64,000 bases of DNA, from the NCBI GenBank assembly GCA_021613375.1, contig CM038726.1, forward strand, positions 16,256,841 to 16,320,840. The letters run 5' to 3'. The notes beneath the pieces are model-generated. The model had not been told where the DNA came from and searched no databases. It saw nothing but the letters and a program-made list of their open reading frames with translations. This document shows, one piece after another, positions 12,190 through 23,300 of this stretch. A program made the position numbers and the translations under genes. The stretch's first letter is position 1, and every line of letters begins with the position of its first letter. Source of the DNA: Megaleporinus macrocephalus. Taxonomy: Eukaryota > Chordata > Actinopteri > Characiformes > Anostomidae.

Positions 12190-12729
12190 CAGTTAATTCT
12201 CAGTTCTCGTACTTCTTGCTGTTAACACTTATCACCCAGTATGTGCTAGCCAAAGCTCATGGTAGATTTAACAGCAGTCAAAATATCATGAAGGAATATT
12301 TGAAAAAATTCCTTATCTGTCTTAACTAAAGCTCTGGTCTTCACTGAAATAGCCCCAACACGTGATGCTCCCACCACCGTGCTTCTCAGAGATATGATGT
12401 CTTTACACTCAACATTTCTTCAAATTAAGGCCAGAATCTTCAACTGTTTTCTTGTCTTTATAGTTTTGGGTGGTTTATTGTTTTTATTGCTAACCTTATT
12501 CAGGCATAGACATTCCTTGAATGTTAAATGGCTCCTGTTATTTCACGCTACCCCATAGCTTAGACACGCCTGCTAGACATTTTAACAGCTTCTCTAATGT
12601 TGCTGTAGGGATTTTTTGTATAGCCACCATGATAAGTTTTCTTTTTCTGTCATCAGCTTTAGTCATGACCTTGGAAATGTCTTTGTTGCCACAGTTTCTC
12701 CACCTATTGATGAGTGCCAGCACACTGTG
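12190..12729 (-). pseudogene. Decayed Tc1-like transposase
   Basis: On the reverse strand the N-terminal DNA-binding part is readable at about 12700-12540, with an LINRWRNCG-like helix-turn-helix followed by a KLIMVAIQKIPTATLEKL-like segment. Farther left (about 12400-12330) a KHGGGSI-x-x-WG motif, typical of the Tc1 catalytic core, appears in another frame. Frameshifts and stops separate the parts, so it is inactive. The N-terminal end is interrupted or replaced by the MITE at 12730. Confidence 0.6.
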
Positions 12730-12841
12730 GTAGTGGTTCTCAAACCTGTCCTCAGGGACCCTCACAGTTTTAGCTGTTGGGTTGATACAAAAAAATAGAC
12801 CATTTAGGGGTCCCTGAGGACTAGTGTGAGAATCACCACAC
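12730..12841. mobile_element. Short palindromic MITE
   Basis: Left arm GTGGTTCTCAAACCTGTCCT is mirrored by a right arm ending GACTAGTGTGAGAATCACCA. Both contain CTCAGGGACCC or its complement, giving an almost complete hairpin of about 112 bp. GTGGTTCTCAAAC-type ends are common in small teleost hAT-like MITEs. No coding capacity. Confidence 0.6.
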
Positions 12842-12849
12842 AAGGGTAC

Positions 12850-14320
12850 ATCAAATGCTTTTGTTTTTTTTGTATTTTTTTTCATACTATTTTCTTGATC
12901 TGTACTTTTTAAAATGGTTTTAAAAATGTTGTAAATGAGCTGCATTTCATGACTAAGTAACTCTATGTTATTGTGAGTAAGAGTAAATTTAATTATGAAT
13001 TAAAATTTTGGGCTATTTTCATGTCAATTTCCATGCCATCCAAATAACAGTACTGTGCAAGAATCAAGATGTCAAAATGGCCATTATATAGAATATTATT
13101 TTATTTTCCAAATACAAAAACTACACATGAACTGCAGCTACTAAATATAAATGTAGTTATTTTATTAATTAATATAAAATGCTAAGTAATTCTGGAGGTC
13201 TGGAGTCGGCAACACCAGCAGCCTATGGTGTTCATTTTCTTTCAAGTACAGTGTTTCCTCAGATTTTCTTCTTGATCGATCAAAGATGAAAATGTTCTGT
13301 TAATCTAATGGTGGTCTACCAGCTCTTGCAATATTGTAAGGGGTCCTATTTTCTCTAAAGCTTTTAGATATCTGCGGAAATCCAGTTTTTTAACAAAAAA
13401 GTGATCTCTGACAGGTGTACTGTACAGCATATGACACTGACATGTAGGTGAGTGTATATACTTGGGTTTCTGGGTGACATGGAAACAAGGGAGGGCTGAA
13501 AAGCTGTCAAGGTCAGAGAGAGAAAGGGATATGGCGTGTTTGTGTGAGACAGATGTGAGTGGTTCATCTTCATGGTCAGGTTGTATTGATTCCTCTGTAC
13601 ATTATTACATGCATTATTCAGAGCAAATACTGATGCTGTATATATTAGTATAAATGTAACATACATCAGAAAGGAACTGCTGAGTAGAACAGCTTCCTTC
13701 AAGCGTGTGAGAGTGTTCTTGTCAGGCTGCCATTGTGAGGACCACATGTTCTCACAATGTTAGGGTAGCATCAAATTTTGGACTTCTGGATGCTGAAATT
13801 AAGGATCGTGTTGACTGTAGGTGTAGCCTTATTTGGCTACAGGGATACAAATTCAAATAAATGGAAGTCTTAAGTAAAAAGAAGTCTAAGACAAGTGTGT
13901 GTGCTGTGTGCATGCATGTGTGTTTTGTCCTTTGCTTGACAAATCTGTCAATACACAGTCTTCCACTTAGTTAGAATCTTAATCTTGGCTGCTGTCAAGC
14001 AAGAGGAGTTATCACCATGTGTCTTGATGTTCATCTCCATAGAGCATTACTAGGCGTTATTGTCTCTGTAAGCAAAATAAACATAAAAAAAGACAAACGT
14101 TTAAAAACTGAGGCTTACACTGAGCATCATTTCACAATTGCAATATAGTAACTTACAGTATATAATACATAGTATATATATAGTATATATTACATAGTAA
14201 TACAAAGTTATAGTAATACATTGTATTCCCAGAATGGCAACTACCTTATCATACAGTCTAATGCATGTTGATATATGACTATAAACTTTATGTAATGTAA
14301 AGAACAGTTGGTGTTTACAC
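12850..14320. other. No gene seen
   Basis: AT-rich sequence. Frames of up to 127 codons at 13364-13747 (-) show only an ordinary hydrophobic stretch with no splice context or family match. Confidence 0.45.
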
Positions 14321-14324
14321 ATTA

Positions 14325-14560
14325 GATTAAAGATTTATTGTCATTGTTTTACTCTCATATATTTTCAAAATACATTCAAAAATACATTGAAATTTTTATA
14401 GTACAGCAGCATGCTCCTAAAAAATCTAAACATGAATAGAAGTGCACATGGGGCCACAGGGGAAGGAGGTATTGCACATACAAGAATGATATTGCACATA
14501 CTAGACAAGTATGCCAGACAACATGCAACAATAACTAAAGAAGTGGCTCCAGACAGTACA
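14325..14560 (-). mobile_element. Possible LINE 3'-UTR fragment
   Basis: Read on the minus strand it ends with CAATGACAATAAATC, like the polyadenylation-signal tail of the L2-type LINE at 31045-34163 (GACAATAAAAACCC). It also contains repeated TTGCACAT-type words as in that element's 3' UTR. No coding part is present. Short match, so only a candidate. Confidence 0.35.
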
Positions 14561-15011
14561 GGTGAGTGGCAGTAGGGAGTGAGGTAGATGGCAGACGTGA
14601 CATGTCCAGTATAGTATGCAGAATAATACAATGTCAGAAACCACATATGGAGTAATATGGTATACAGTGAACTGTTGAATGATACAGTGTAGTACTGCAG
14701 CATAAACGATTAAGCAGAATACAGTTTACAGAATATATTCAAGCCTCTATGTGCCACTTGTAAATGAATGTAAAAAATATTTAAATTCTATAACTAATTG
14801 AAAAAGACAACATTTTAATGTTTAAACTAAGAAATGTATATGTCTCTTTGGAATTGGATGCCAAAAAGAAAAAAAAAAAAATGTTGGGACAGCTTGTTCG
14901 CCACTAGGTTGATCACCTCTTCGTTTAACAATGCTCTGTACGTGTTCAGGAACTGAGGAGACCGCCTGCTGTAGAAAGATATATTTTTTGCCTATTTTTG
15001 TGTGATATCAG

Positions 15012-15285
15012 ATTTTAGGGGCAGTCGTGGGCTATAGGTTCAGGAATCAGCCTTGTGACCGGAAGGTTGCCAGTTCGATCCCATGAACCTACAGGACACG
15101 ACTGAAGTGCCCTTGAGCAAGACCCCTTACCCCTGACTGCTCCCCGAGCGCTATGGTAGGGTGCTCACTGCCCCCTAATGGGTCTGTTCACTAGTGTGTG
15201 TGTGTATATGTGAGTGTTTCACTGCACGGATGGGTTCAATGTGGAGATCTCAAATTTCCCTCTGGAATCAATGAAGTATCTATCG
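15012..15285 (+). mobile_element. tRNA-derived SINE, family 1, forward copy
   Basis: Starts GGGGCAGTCGTGGGCTATAG and contains GTTGCCAGTTCGATCCC near 15066-15081, a polymerase III B-box-like sequence. Then come TGCCCTTGAGCAAGACCCCT, a GTGTGTGTGTATA stretch and ATGGGTTCAATGTGGAG. The same element lies in reverse at 41630-41866, which fixes the family by in-window comparison. It is non-coding and would depend on a partner LINE for mobilisation. Confidence 0.85.
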
Positions 15286-15289
15286 AACG

Positions 15290-16545
15290 TAGGCTCCTTT
15301 GTCTTATTTTTCATTTCATAATGCATCAAGTGTTTTCAGTGGGTGACAGGTCTGGACTGCAGGCAGGCCAGTTTAGCACCCAGAACCTTTCACTGCAGAA
15401 CCATGCTGTTGTAGTACATGCAGAATGTGGTTTGACAGGAGAGTTTATCTCTTGGCTGTCTATTTAAAGAGCTCGGGCTCAGGGAAATCGGCTGTGTTTC
15501 TGGATCTGGTTTATATTTGGGTTCTTCTTTGCGTAGTAGAGTTTTAACTTCCATTTGTGGAGCAGAAATGAACTGTTCACAGACAATGCAGTTCAGAAAT
15601 GTTTCTGAGCCCGTACACTGATCTGCACTGCTGAATCAGGCCTGTTTTTACTGCAGTGCTGCCTGGGGGCTTGAAGAGGGCTGACCCTGACCCTGCAATA
15701 TTGTTTTTTTTGTCCTTGTCCCTCAAATACAGAGCTTTCTCTGGCTATTCTGAATTTTGTAATCATATTATGTACCATATATGATGAAATCTCACAGTGC
15801 CTAATATACAATAACAAAGAAGAAAGTCAATCTGTGTTTATGAAAGAGATTAAAATGAGATGTTGTCTTGACAGCAACCACATACCACATGAACACAATA
15901 ACCCCTGTCTGGATCTGAATCCTGACAGTTTGGGGTCATTCAAGCCTTGTTCAAACTCACCATTAAACAGCATCTCTACATATATTATATCAGTTTTTTT
16001 TATCATTTTTGGTGAGCATTATTTTTTGTGGTGTTGAAATGATATATTGTTATTGTAGTTGTACAATTCTTTTATATGATGACAGCATCAGTTGGCAGTC
16101 TCATTGCTGATGTTTTTATAAACAGAAAGCACATTTTGTCCTAGTAATTCTGATGACGTTATTTAAGTAATTTGATTCACATTGCATACACCATTACATT
16201 TGGCAATGACGGAGAAATTAAGAATTACAATTGCATTATGATTTTGTTACCGCCATTGACATTTTAGGATTAAGACCTAATTGAGTATAAAATGATCTAA
16301 AATCTAAAATGTTATTTGATCATGTTTGTAATGATCTATTGTGCAGAGAGGGGTTGCTCACACTGAGGACAGATTGTTTTCTAAAACTTTGAGCAGAGCT
16401 ACTACTGGTTGTATAGCCAGATCTGCTCCTTTTACCCACCCATGTCACGGTCTCCATACAAGAGAGCCCAACCATACCCTCTCCCTCTTGCCATCTCGAT
16501 ATGTCATGTACATGTACCGTCAGTTTGTTACAAACGTAGCTTATT
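15290..16545. other. No gene seen
   Basis: Mixed sequence. No exon with both splice signals and an extended frame recognised. Confidence 0.45.
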
Positions 16546-16549
16546 CTTC

Positions 16550-17495
16550 TACTCAGTGGCCACTTTATTAGAAACACACACCCCATACCTCTGCTCTCTG
16601 GCCACTTTAATAGGAACACAGCTTGCACTTAAATATACTGGCTAGTTCATTAGAAACACATAGTGTGTACTCCCACTCACTGGCCACTTTATCAGAAACA
16701 TCTACTTGTGCTTCCACTCACTGGCCACTTTATTCGAAACACACCTAGTACTTAAACTTACTGGCCATTATATTAGAAACACCTACCTTGTACCTCCATT
16801 AACTGGCCACGTTATTGCAAACACACACTTCCACTTGGTGGCCACTTTATTAGAAACACCTACCTTGTGTTTTTACTCACTTGCCACTTTATTAGAAACA
16901 CCTACCTTGTACCTCCACTTACTGGCCACTTTAATATAAACACTTACCTTGTGTTTTTATTCACTGGCCACTTTATTAGAAACACACTTGTACCCCCACT
17001 GACTAGCCACTTTATTAGAAACAAACCCCTTGCACTACTACTCACTGGCCACTTTATTAGAAACAAACCCCTTGCACTACTACCCACTGGCCACTTTATT
17101 AGAAACACCTACCTTGTATTTTTATTCACTGGTCACTTTATTAGAAACACCTACCTTGTATTTTTATTCACTGGCCACTTTATTCGAAACACGTACCTTG
17201 TGTTTTTACTCCTTGGTCACTTTATTAGAAACACCTACCTTGTATTTTTATTCACTGGCCACTTTATCAGAAACACCTACCTTGTGTTTTTACTCACTGA
17301 CCACTTTATTAAAAACACCTACCTTTTACTTTCACTCACTGGCCACTTTATTAGAAACACCAACCTTGAACTTCCACTCACTGGCCACTTTATTAGAAAC
17401 ACCTACCTTGTACTTCCACTCACTGGCCACTTTATTAGAAACACCTATCTTACCTTGTACTTCCACTCACTGGCCACTTTATTGGAAACACCTAG
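16550..17495. repeat. 42-bp minisatellite (CTGGCCACTTTATTAG type)
   Basis: About 22 units of CTCACTGGCCACTTTATTAG followed by AAACACCTACCTTGTACTTC-CA. Because 42 is divisible by three, frames stay open and give a periodic 14-residue peptide (an HFIRNTYLV-type motif) at 16867-17574. There is no start context or family match, so this is not treated as a gene. The unit core also occurs singly at 35288-35312, 41213-41265 and 55838-55860, and reversed near 1410-1425, as part of the fold-back repeat. Confidence 0.95.
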
Positions 17496-17499
17496 CTTA

Positions 17500-18630
17500 C
17501 AGGTCACTGTGTGTGCAGTTGCAGGCTTTACATTTCTAGGGTTTGAACACAGCTCTCAAGGTTGCAACATGTAAAGGGGAATGTTACGTTGTCATGACAC
17601 ATCCAATCCAGTTTTAGATTATATATGTTTTATATGTATAGATGTGTGAATTCAGTATGTTATCACTTTGGTAGTGAGTGTATTATAACCAAATGAAAAT
17701 AATCTTTACATGGTTTAAATTCCAACCTGATGTGTAAGTGTACAGCAGTGTAGCTGTTCTAATATAGTGCCTAGTCTCATTCTGTATTCATAAGTGAGCA
17801 CACTAAATAAGAACACATTTACTGCGATGTTCACATTAATGTGTGTCTAGAAGCCCAGTCCTAGATTTCTTGCTTTTCGTCATTAAATGTTATCCAGTAA
17901 TAGCAGAAAGGGAACTGGAAAGAACTCTGTTTTCCCTGAGGACTTGGTCCACAGAGCTCTTTTTTTATTTATTTTTTTTTCAGGATGTCCTGCTTTTATT
18001 CCAACCTGCACATTAAACTTCTATTGGATGACATGGTGTGCATGGCCATTCATAGTGATTAAACAATTGTCCCTAATTTTTAAGCCCACTTTTAGAAGCT
18101 GTATTTGTATTTTGGTCTTTGATTTAAGGCACCTCAGTGGGACTAAGGTCAAATTGGCACCAGTGGTCTTCAATCTAAGTTCTGAAAATGAGCCCAGATC
18201 TAATGTCTCTGGATGTTCATTTATATTCCCCTTCCGGAGAAAGTTGTGTTTATGTTAACGCCTTTAACTAAATGACCCAAATGCACATACCCAGCATTTT
18301 GTACCAGCTGGATGACACTAGACAGCTCTCTTCACATCCTTAATAGCTCTGTTCATTAGGCGATTGTGTCTGTGGTGACCTCAGGGCACAAATTAATGGC
18401 TTTAACTGCCTACACTGTGCATTATACTGTATGTCAAAACGGAATGGATTTTAGATTAAAGCAGGAGAAATGCTCATTTTGGCTTATTATAGTTTGCTTC
18501 TATAACATTTCTACTGTTACGTATATATTTATGTCAGCATGTATATCTCTACAGTTACAGTTAGGAGATAATCAGCAGTCACTGATTCTCAGCTGATCCC
18601 AGAACAGCTGTGACTTGGCCAAAGACTTAA
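17500..18630. other. No gene seen
   Basis: A 123-codon frame at 17887-18258 (+) contains a low-complexity T-rich stretch and no recognisable domain. Otherwise non-coding mixed sequence. Confidence 0.4.
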
Positions 18631-18639
18631 CCACCATTT

Positions 18640-18674
<35 letters not shown>

Positions 18675-18680
18675 ATGTAT
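18640..18680. repeat. TA then GT microsatellite
   Basis: (TA)n followed by (TG)n, about 40 bp in total. Confidence 0.85.
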
Positions 18681-18681
18681 A

Positions 18682-19092
18682 TTAGGGGTGTGTTTAAAAA
18701 ATGGATTTTTCTATTCAAATTGATCTTAATTTGAATAATCCAATATCGATTCATATAAACCCGAGATCGATCTTTAAAATTAGCGTTCCACCCCTTCAAG
18801 ACGCCCCAGAACTTGATAGCAGATGTCTGACTACATTTTGGATTCAGAAACCATGACGTTATAAAAACATATAAACACTAATGTTTTTAGTAATGGTAGG
18901 TTGAGTGTTCCTTGTACATTTACCACATTAGTTCTCAGAAAATCTCTTTTCATATTCAAACAAAACATATTATTGAACTGAAATATCCCTAAATGAATCA
19001 ATATTTAATTGAATCAAATCGGAAATCAAATTGAATTGGGGCCTTGTGAATCGGGATCAAATCGATCCAGGAAATCAGTGGCGATACTCAGC

Positions 19093-19095
<3 letters not shown>
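18682..19095. mobile_element. Possible hAT-like non-autonomous element
   Basis: Left end TATTAGGGGTGTGTTTAAA and right end GATACTCAGCTCTAATA form a weak inverted repeat. The interior near both ends is rich in ATCGAT and GATCGAT words in mirrored arrangement. Non-coding. The superfamily is inferred only from the AGGGGTGTG-type end. Confidence 0.35.

Positions 19096-19096
<1 letters not shown>

Positions 19097-19178
<82 letters not shown>
19097..19178. repeat. (TA)n microsatellite
   Basis: About 80 bp of uninterrupted TA. The Tc1-derived element at 19180 is inserted at its right edge, using a TA target. Confidence 0.95.
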
Positions 19179-19179
<1 letters not shown>

Positions 19180-19622
19180 CACTGCCACTCAAAAGTTTGG
19201 GATCACAGTGAAATGTTCTTGTTTTCAATGGAGTATCTTCCTTCCTTAACACAACAATGGACTGACGGCTCTCTAAAGAAAGTTGTTTCTTTCTGGACAT
19301 TTTGAGCCGGTCAGCAAGTCATCAAATGCTGATGCTTCAGATACTAAACTAACCTAGAATGTTGTTCTCCCTTTTATACTCACTATTAGTGAGTAGATTA
19401 GTAGAATACTATTAGTAGAATGTTTTTCAGGAGGACTGAGAATTGCTGATAATAGGACTATATGCAAGTAAGCCTTTATACAAAAATAGACTTTAATACA
19501 AACATTTTTGTTCCTTAAAAATCATCTGATACACTTAATTTAGTTGTGAAATGGACAATATTGTTTGTGATGTTTGCATGGAATGAAATCCTAAAGTGAT
19601 CCTAAACTTTTGAGCGGTAGTG
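19180..19622 (-). mobile_element. Internally deleted Tc1-like element, copy 1
   Basis: Ends CACTGCCACTCAAAAGTTTG and CCTAAACTTTTGAGCGGTAG-TG are inverted repeats flanked by TA, the Tc1/mariner target. The minus strand near 19300-19232 keeps a start codon and the first residues of a transposase (RKKQLSLE-type DNA-binding start), then runs into the terminus, so the catalytic domain is deleted. The copy at 44900-45441 is the same deletion derivative in opposite orientation. Confidence 0.85.
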
Positions 19623-19629
19623 TATATAC

Positions 19630-20285
19630 ATTTTAAGTCAGTAGGGCAACCTGCACCATGTTGACTATGGAGCTCTTTTTTACCAGGAGCTGTGATCCTC
19701 TCTCTGTTGATATTCTAAGGTCACCTCCAACATATAGTGGCCAAAGATCTTGAGACCTGCTTCGTGCCCTGATTCTTCATGGCCTTCTTGGCAGTCATCA
19801 TCCAGGCAAGAAAGCCTCACCTCCGGCAGTTCGGCAGTTAGAAAAATGAAACAGGACTCTAGTTACTCATATATGCCCATGATCCTCTGAATTATGGATG
19901 ACCACCAGACCTTTCTGTCACTTGGAATCCGCCTTCTGGCAAAAGAGCCACTTTGGCGCATGACTAGCTACCTTACAGCTGCTTGCTCTACTGTGTGTTG
20001 AAATAGGATCATAGCTATACAGAAGGCATGCTTCAGGTTGTTCTGCTTTTGCCCTTAAAAGATTTATGTAGTCCAAGTGTTAGATACAGTATGTATGTGT
20101 ACCAGAAACATGTTCGTTGTGGAGCAATTTATCCAAAAAAAGAATAACAACATTTTTATTTTCACATAATTTAGGAATGCACACTTTGGCCAATTCATTA
20201 AACTCAACGTCTTTAATCAATGACTAACCCACCAACCCAGAATCAAGGACATGACCCGTCATTGGGGTCTGTTCTGAAATTTGAT
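19630..20285. other. No gene; left flank of the 24/25-bp array
   Basis: Non-coding. The part at 19808-19980 is a diverged copy of 25213-25375 on the other side of the array (shared words AAAATGAAAC, CTAGTTACTC, GAATTATGGATGA, GGCAAAAGAGCCA versus AGCAAAAGAGCCA). Confidence 0.6.
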
Positions 20286-20307
20286 TATATAAATACATTA
20301 CCGGTTA

Positions 20308-23300
20308 AAAGTGGTGGTGTACTAAAACGTTTGGCTGGTAGTGTATCTAAAACGTTTGACTGGTAGTGTACTAAAACGTTTGACTGGTAATGTACTAAAA
20401 CGTTTGGCTGGTAGCGTACTAAAACGTTTGACTGGTAGTGTATCTAAAACGTTTGACTGGAAGTGTACTAAAACGTTTGACTGGTAGTGATCTAAAACGT
20501 TTGTCTGGTAGTGTATCTAAAACGTTTGACTGGTAGTGTACTAAAACGTTTGGCTGGTAGTGTACTAAAACGTTTGACTGGTAGTGTACTAAAACGTTTG
20601 GCTGGTAGTGTACTAAAGCGTTTGACTGGTAGTGTACTAAAACATTTCTCTGGTAGTGTACTAAAACGTTTGGCTGGTAGTGTATCTAAAACGTTTGTCT
20701 GGTAGTGTACTAAAACGTTTGTCTGGTAGTGTATCTAAAACGTTTGACTGGTAGTGTACTAAAACGTTTGACTGGTAGTGTATCTAAAACGTTTGGCTGG
20801 TAGTGTACTAAAACGTTTGGCTGGTAGTGTATCTAAAACGCTTGGCTGGTAGTGTACTAAAACGTTTGGCTGGTAGTGTATCTAAAATGTTTGGCTGGTA
20901 GTGTACTAAAGCGTTTGGCTGGTAGTGTACTAAAACGTTTGTCTGGTAGTGTACTAAAACGTTTGGCTGGTAGTGTACTAAAACGTTTGGCTGGTAGTGT
21001 ACTAAAACGTTTGACTGATAGTGTATCTAAAACGTTTGGCTGGAAGTGTACTAAAACGTTTGGCTGGTAGTGTACTAAAACGTTTGTCTGGTAGTGTACT
21101 AAAACATTTGGCTGGTAGTGTACTAAAACGTTTGTCTGGTAGTGTATCTAAAACGTTTGGCTGGTAGTGTACTAAAGCGTTTGACTGGTAGTGTACTAAA
21201 ACATTTGGCTGGTAGTGATCTAAAACATTTGGCTGGTAGTGTACTAAAACGTTTGGCTGGTAGTGTACTTAAACGTTTGGCTGGTAGTGTACTAAAACAT
21301 TTGTCTGGTAGTGTACTAAAACGTTTGGCTGGTAGTGTACTAAAACGTTTGGCTGGTAGTGTACTAAAACGTTTGACTGGTAGTGTACTAGAACATTTGA
21401 CTGGTAGTGTATCTAAAACGTTTGGCTGGAAGTGTACTAAAACGTTTGACTGGTAGTGTATCTAAAACGTTTGGCTGGAAGTGTACTAAAACGTTTGGCT
21501 GGTAGTGTATCTAAAACGTTTGGCTGGTAGTGTATCTAAAACGTTTGGCTGGTAGTGTATCTAAAACGTTTGACTGGTAGTGTACTAAAGCGTTTGTCTG
21601 GTAGTGTACTAAAACGTTTGTCTGGTAGTGTACTAAAACGTTTGACTGGTAGTGTATCTAAAACGTTTGACTGGTAGTGTATCTAAAACGTTTGTCTGGT
21701 AGTGTTCTAAAACGTTTGGCTGGTAGTGTACTAAAGCGTTTGGCTGGTAGTGTACTAAAACGTTTGGCTGGTAGTGTTCTAAAACATTTGTCTGTTAGTG
21801 TACTAAAACGTTTGACTGGTAGTGTATCTAAAACGTTTGACTGGTAGTGTATCTAAAACGTTTGACTGGTAGTGTACTAAAACGTTTGTCTGGTAGTGTA
21901 TCTAAAACGTTTGTCTGGTAGTGTACTAAAGCGTTTGGCTGGTAGTGTACTAAAACGTTTGGCTGGTAGTGTACTAAAACATTTGACTGGTAGTGTACTA
22001 AAACGTTTGGCTGGTAGTGTACTAAAACATTTGTCTGGTAGTGTACTAAAACATTTGGCTGGTAGTGTATCTAAAACGTTTGGCTGGTAGTGTACTAAAA
22101 CCTTTGTCTGGTAGTGTACTAAAACGTTTGTCTGGTAGTGTACTAAAACATTTGGCTGGTAGTGTATCTAAAACGTTTGGCTGGTAGTGTATCTAAAACG
22201 TTTGACTGGTAGTGTACTAAAACATTTGTCTGGTAGTGTATCTAAAACGTTTGGCTGGTAGTGTACTAAAACGTTTGTCTGGTAGTGTATCTAAAACGTT
22301 TGGCTGGTAGTGTACTAAAACGTTTGGCTGGTAGTGTATCTAAAACGCTTGGCTGGTAGTGTACTAAAACGTTTGGCTGGTAGTGTATCTAAAATGTTTG
22401 GCTGGTAGTGTACTAAAGCGTTTGGCTGGTAGTGTACTAAAACGTTTGTCTGGTAGTGTACTAAAACGTTTGGCTGGTAGTGTACTAAAACGTTTGGCTG
22501 GTAGTGTACTAAAACGTTTGACTGATAGTGTATCTAAAACGTTTGGCTGGAAGTGTACTAAAACGTTTGGCTGGTAGTGTACTAAAACGTTTGTCTGGTA
22601 GTGTACTAAAACATTTGGCTGGTAGTGTACTAAAACGTTTGTCTGGTAGTGTACTAAAACATTTGGCTGGTAGTGATCTAAAACATTTGGCTGGTAGTGT
22701 ACTAAAACGTTTGGCTGGTAGTGTACTTAAACGTTTGGCTGGTAGTGTACTAAAACATTTGTCTGGTAGTGTACTAAAACGTTTGGCTGGTAGTGTACTA
22801 AAACGTTTGGCTGGTAGTGTACTAAAACGTTTGACTGGTAGTGTACTAGAACATTTGACTGGTAGTGTATCTAAAACGTTTGGCTGGAAGTGTACTAAAA
22901 CGTTTGACTGGTAGTGTATCTAAAACGTTTGGCTGGAAGTGTACTAAAACGTTTGGCTGGTAGTGTATCTAAAACGTTTGGCTGGTAGTGTATCTAAAAC
23001 GTTTGGCTGGTAGTGTATCTAAAACGTTTGACTGGTAGTGTACTAAAGCGTTTGTCTGGTAGTGTACTAAAACGTTTGTCTGGTAGTGTACTAAAACGTT
23101 TGACTGGTAGTGTATCTAAAACGTTTGACTGGTAGTGTATCTAAAACGTTTGTCTGGTAGTGTTCTAAAACGTTTGGCTGGTAGTGTACTAAAGCGTTTG
23201 GCTGGTAGTGTACTAAAACGTTTGGCTGGTAGTGTTCTAAAACATTTGTCTGTTAGTGTACTAAAACGTTTGACTGGTAGTGTATCTAAAACGTTTGACT

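Noticed and set aside
12538..12945. A 135-codon minus-strand gene
   Set aside because: The frame fuses a small palindromic MITE to a Tc1 transposase remnant. It is not a host gene.
16867..17574. A 235-codon frame with a 14-residue HFIRNTYLV-type repeat
   Set aside because: It is a by-product of the 42-bp minisatellite. A second frame over the same DNA is also open and equally periodic.
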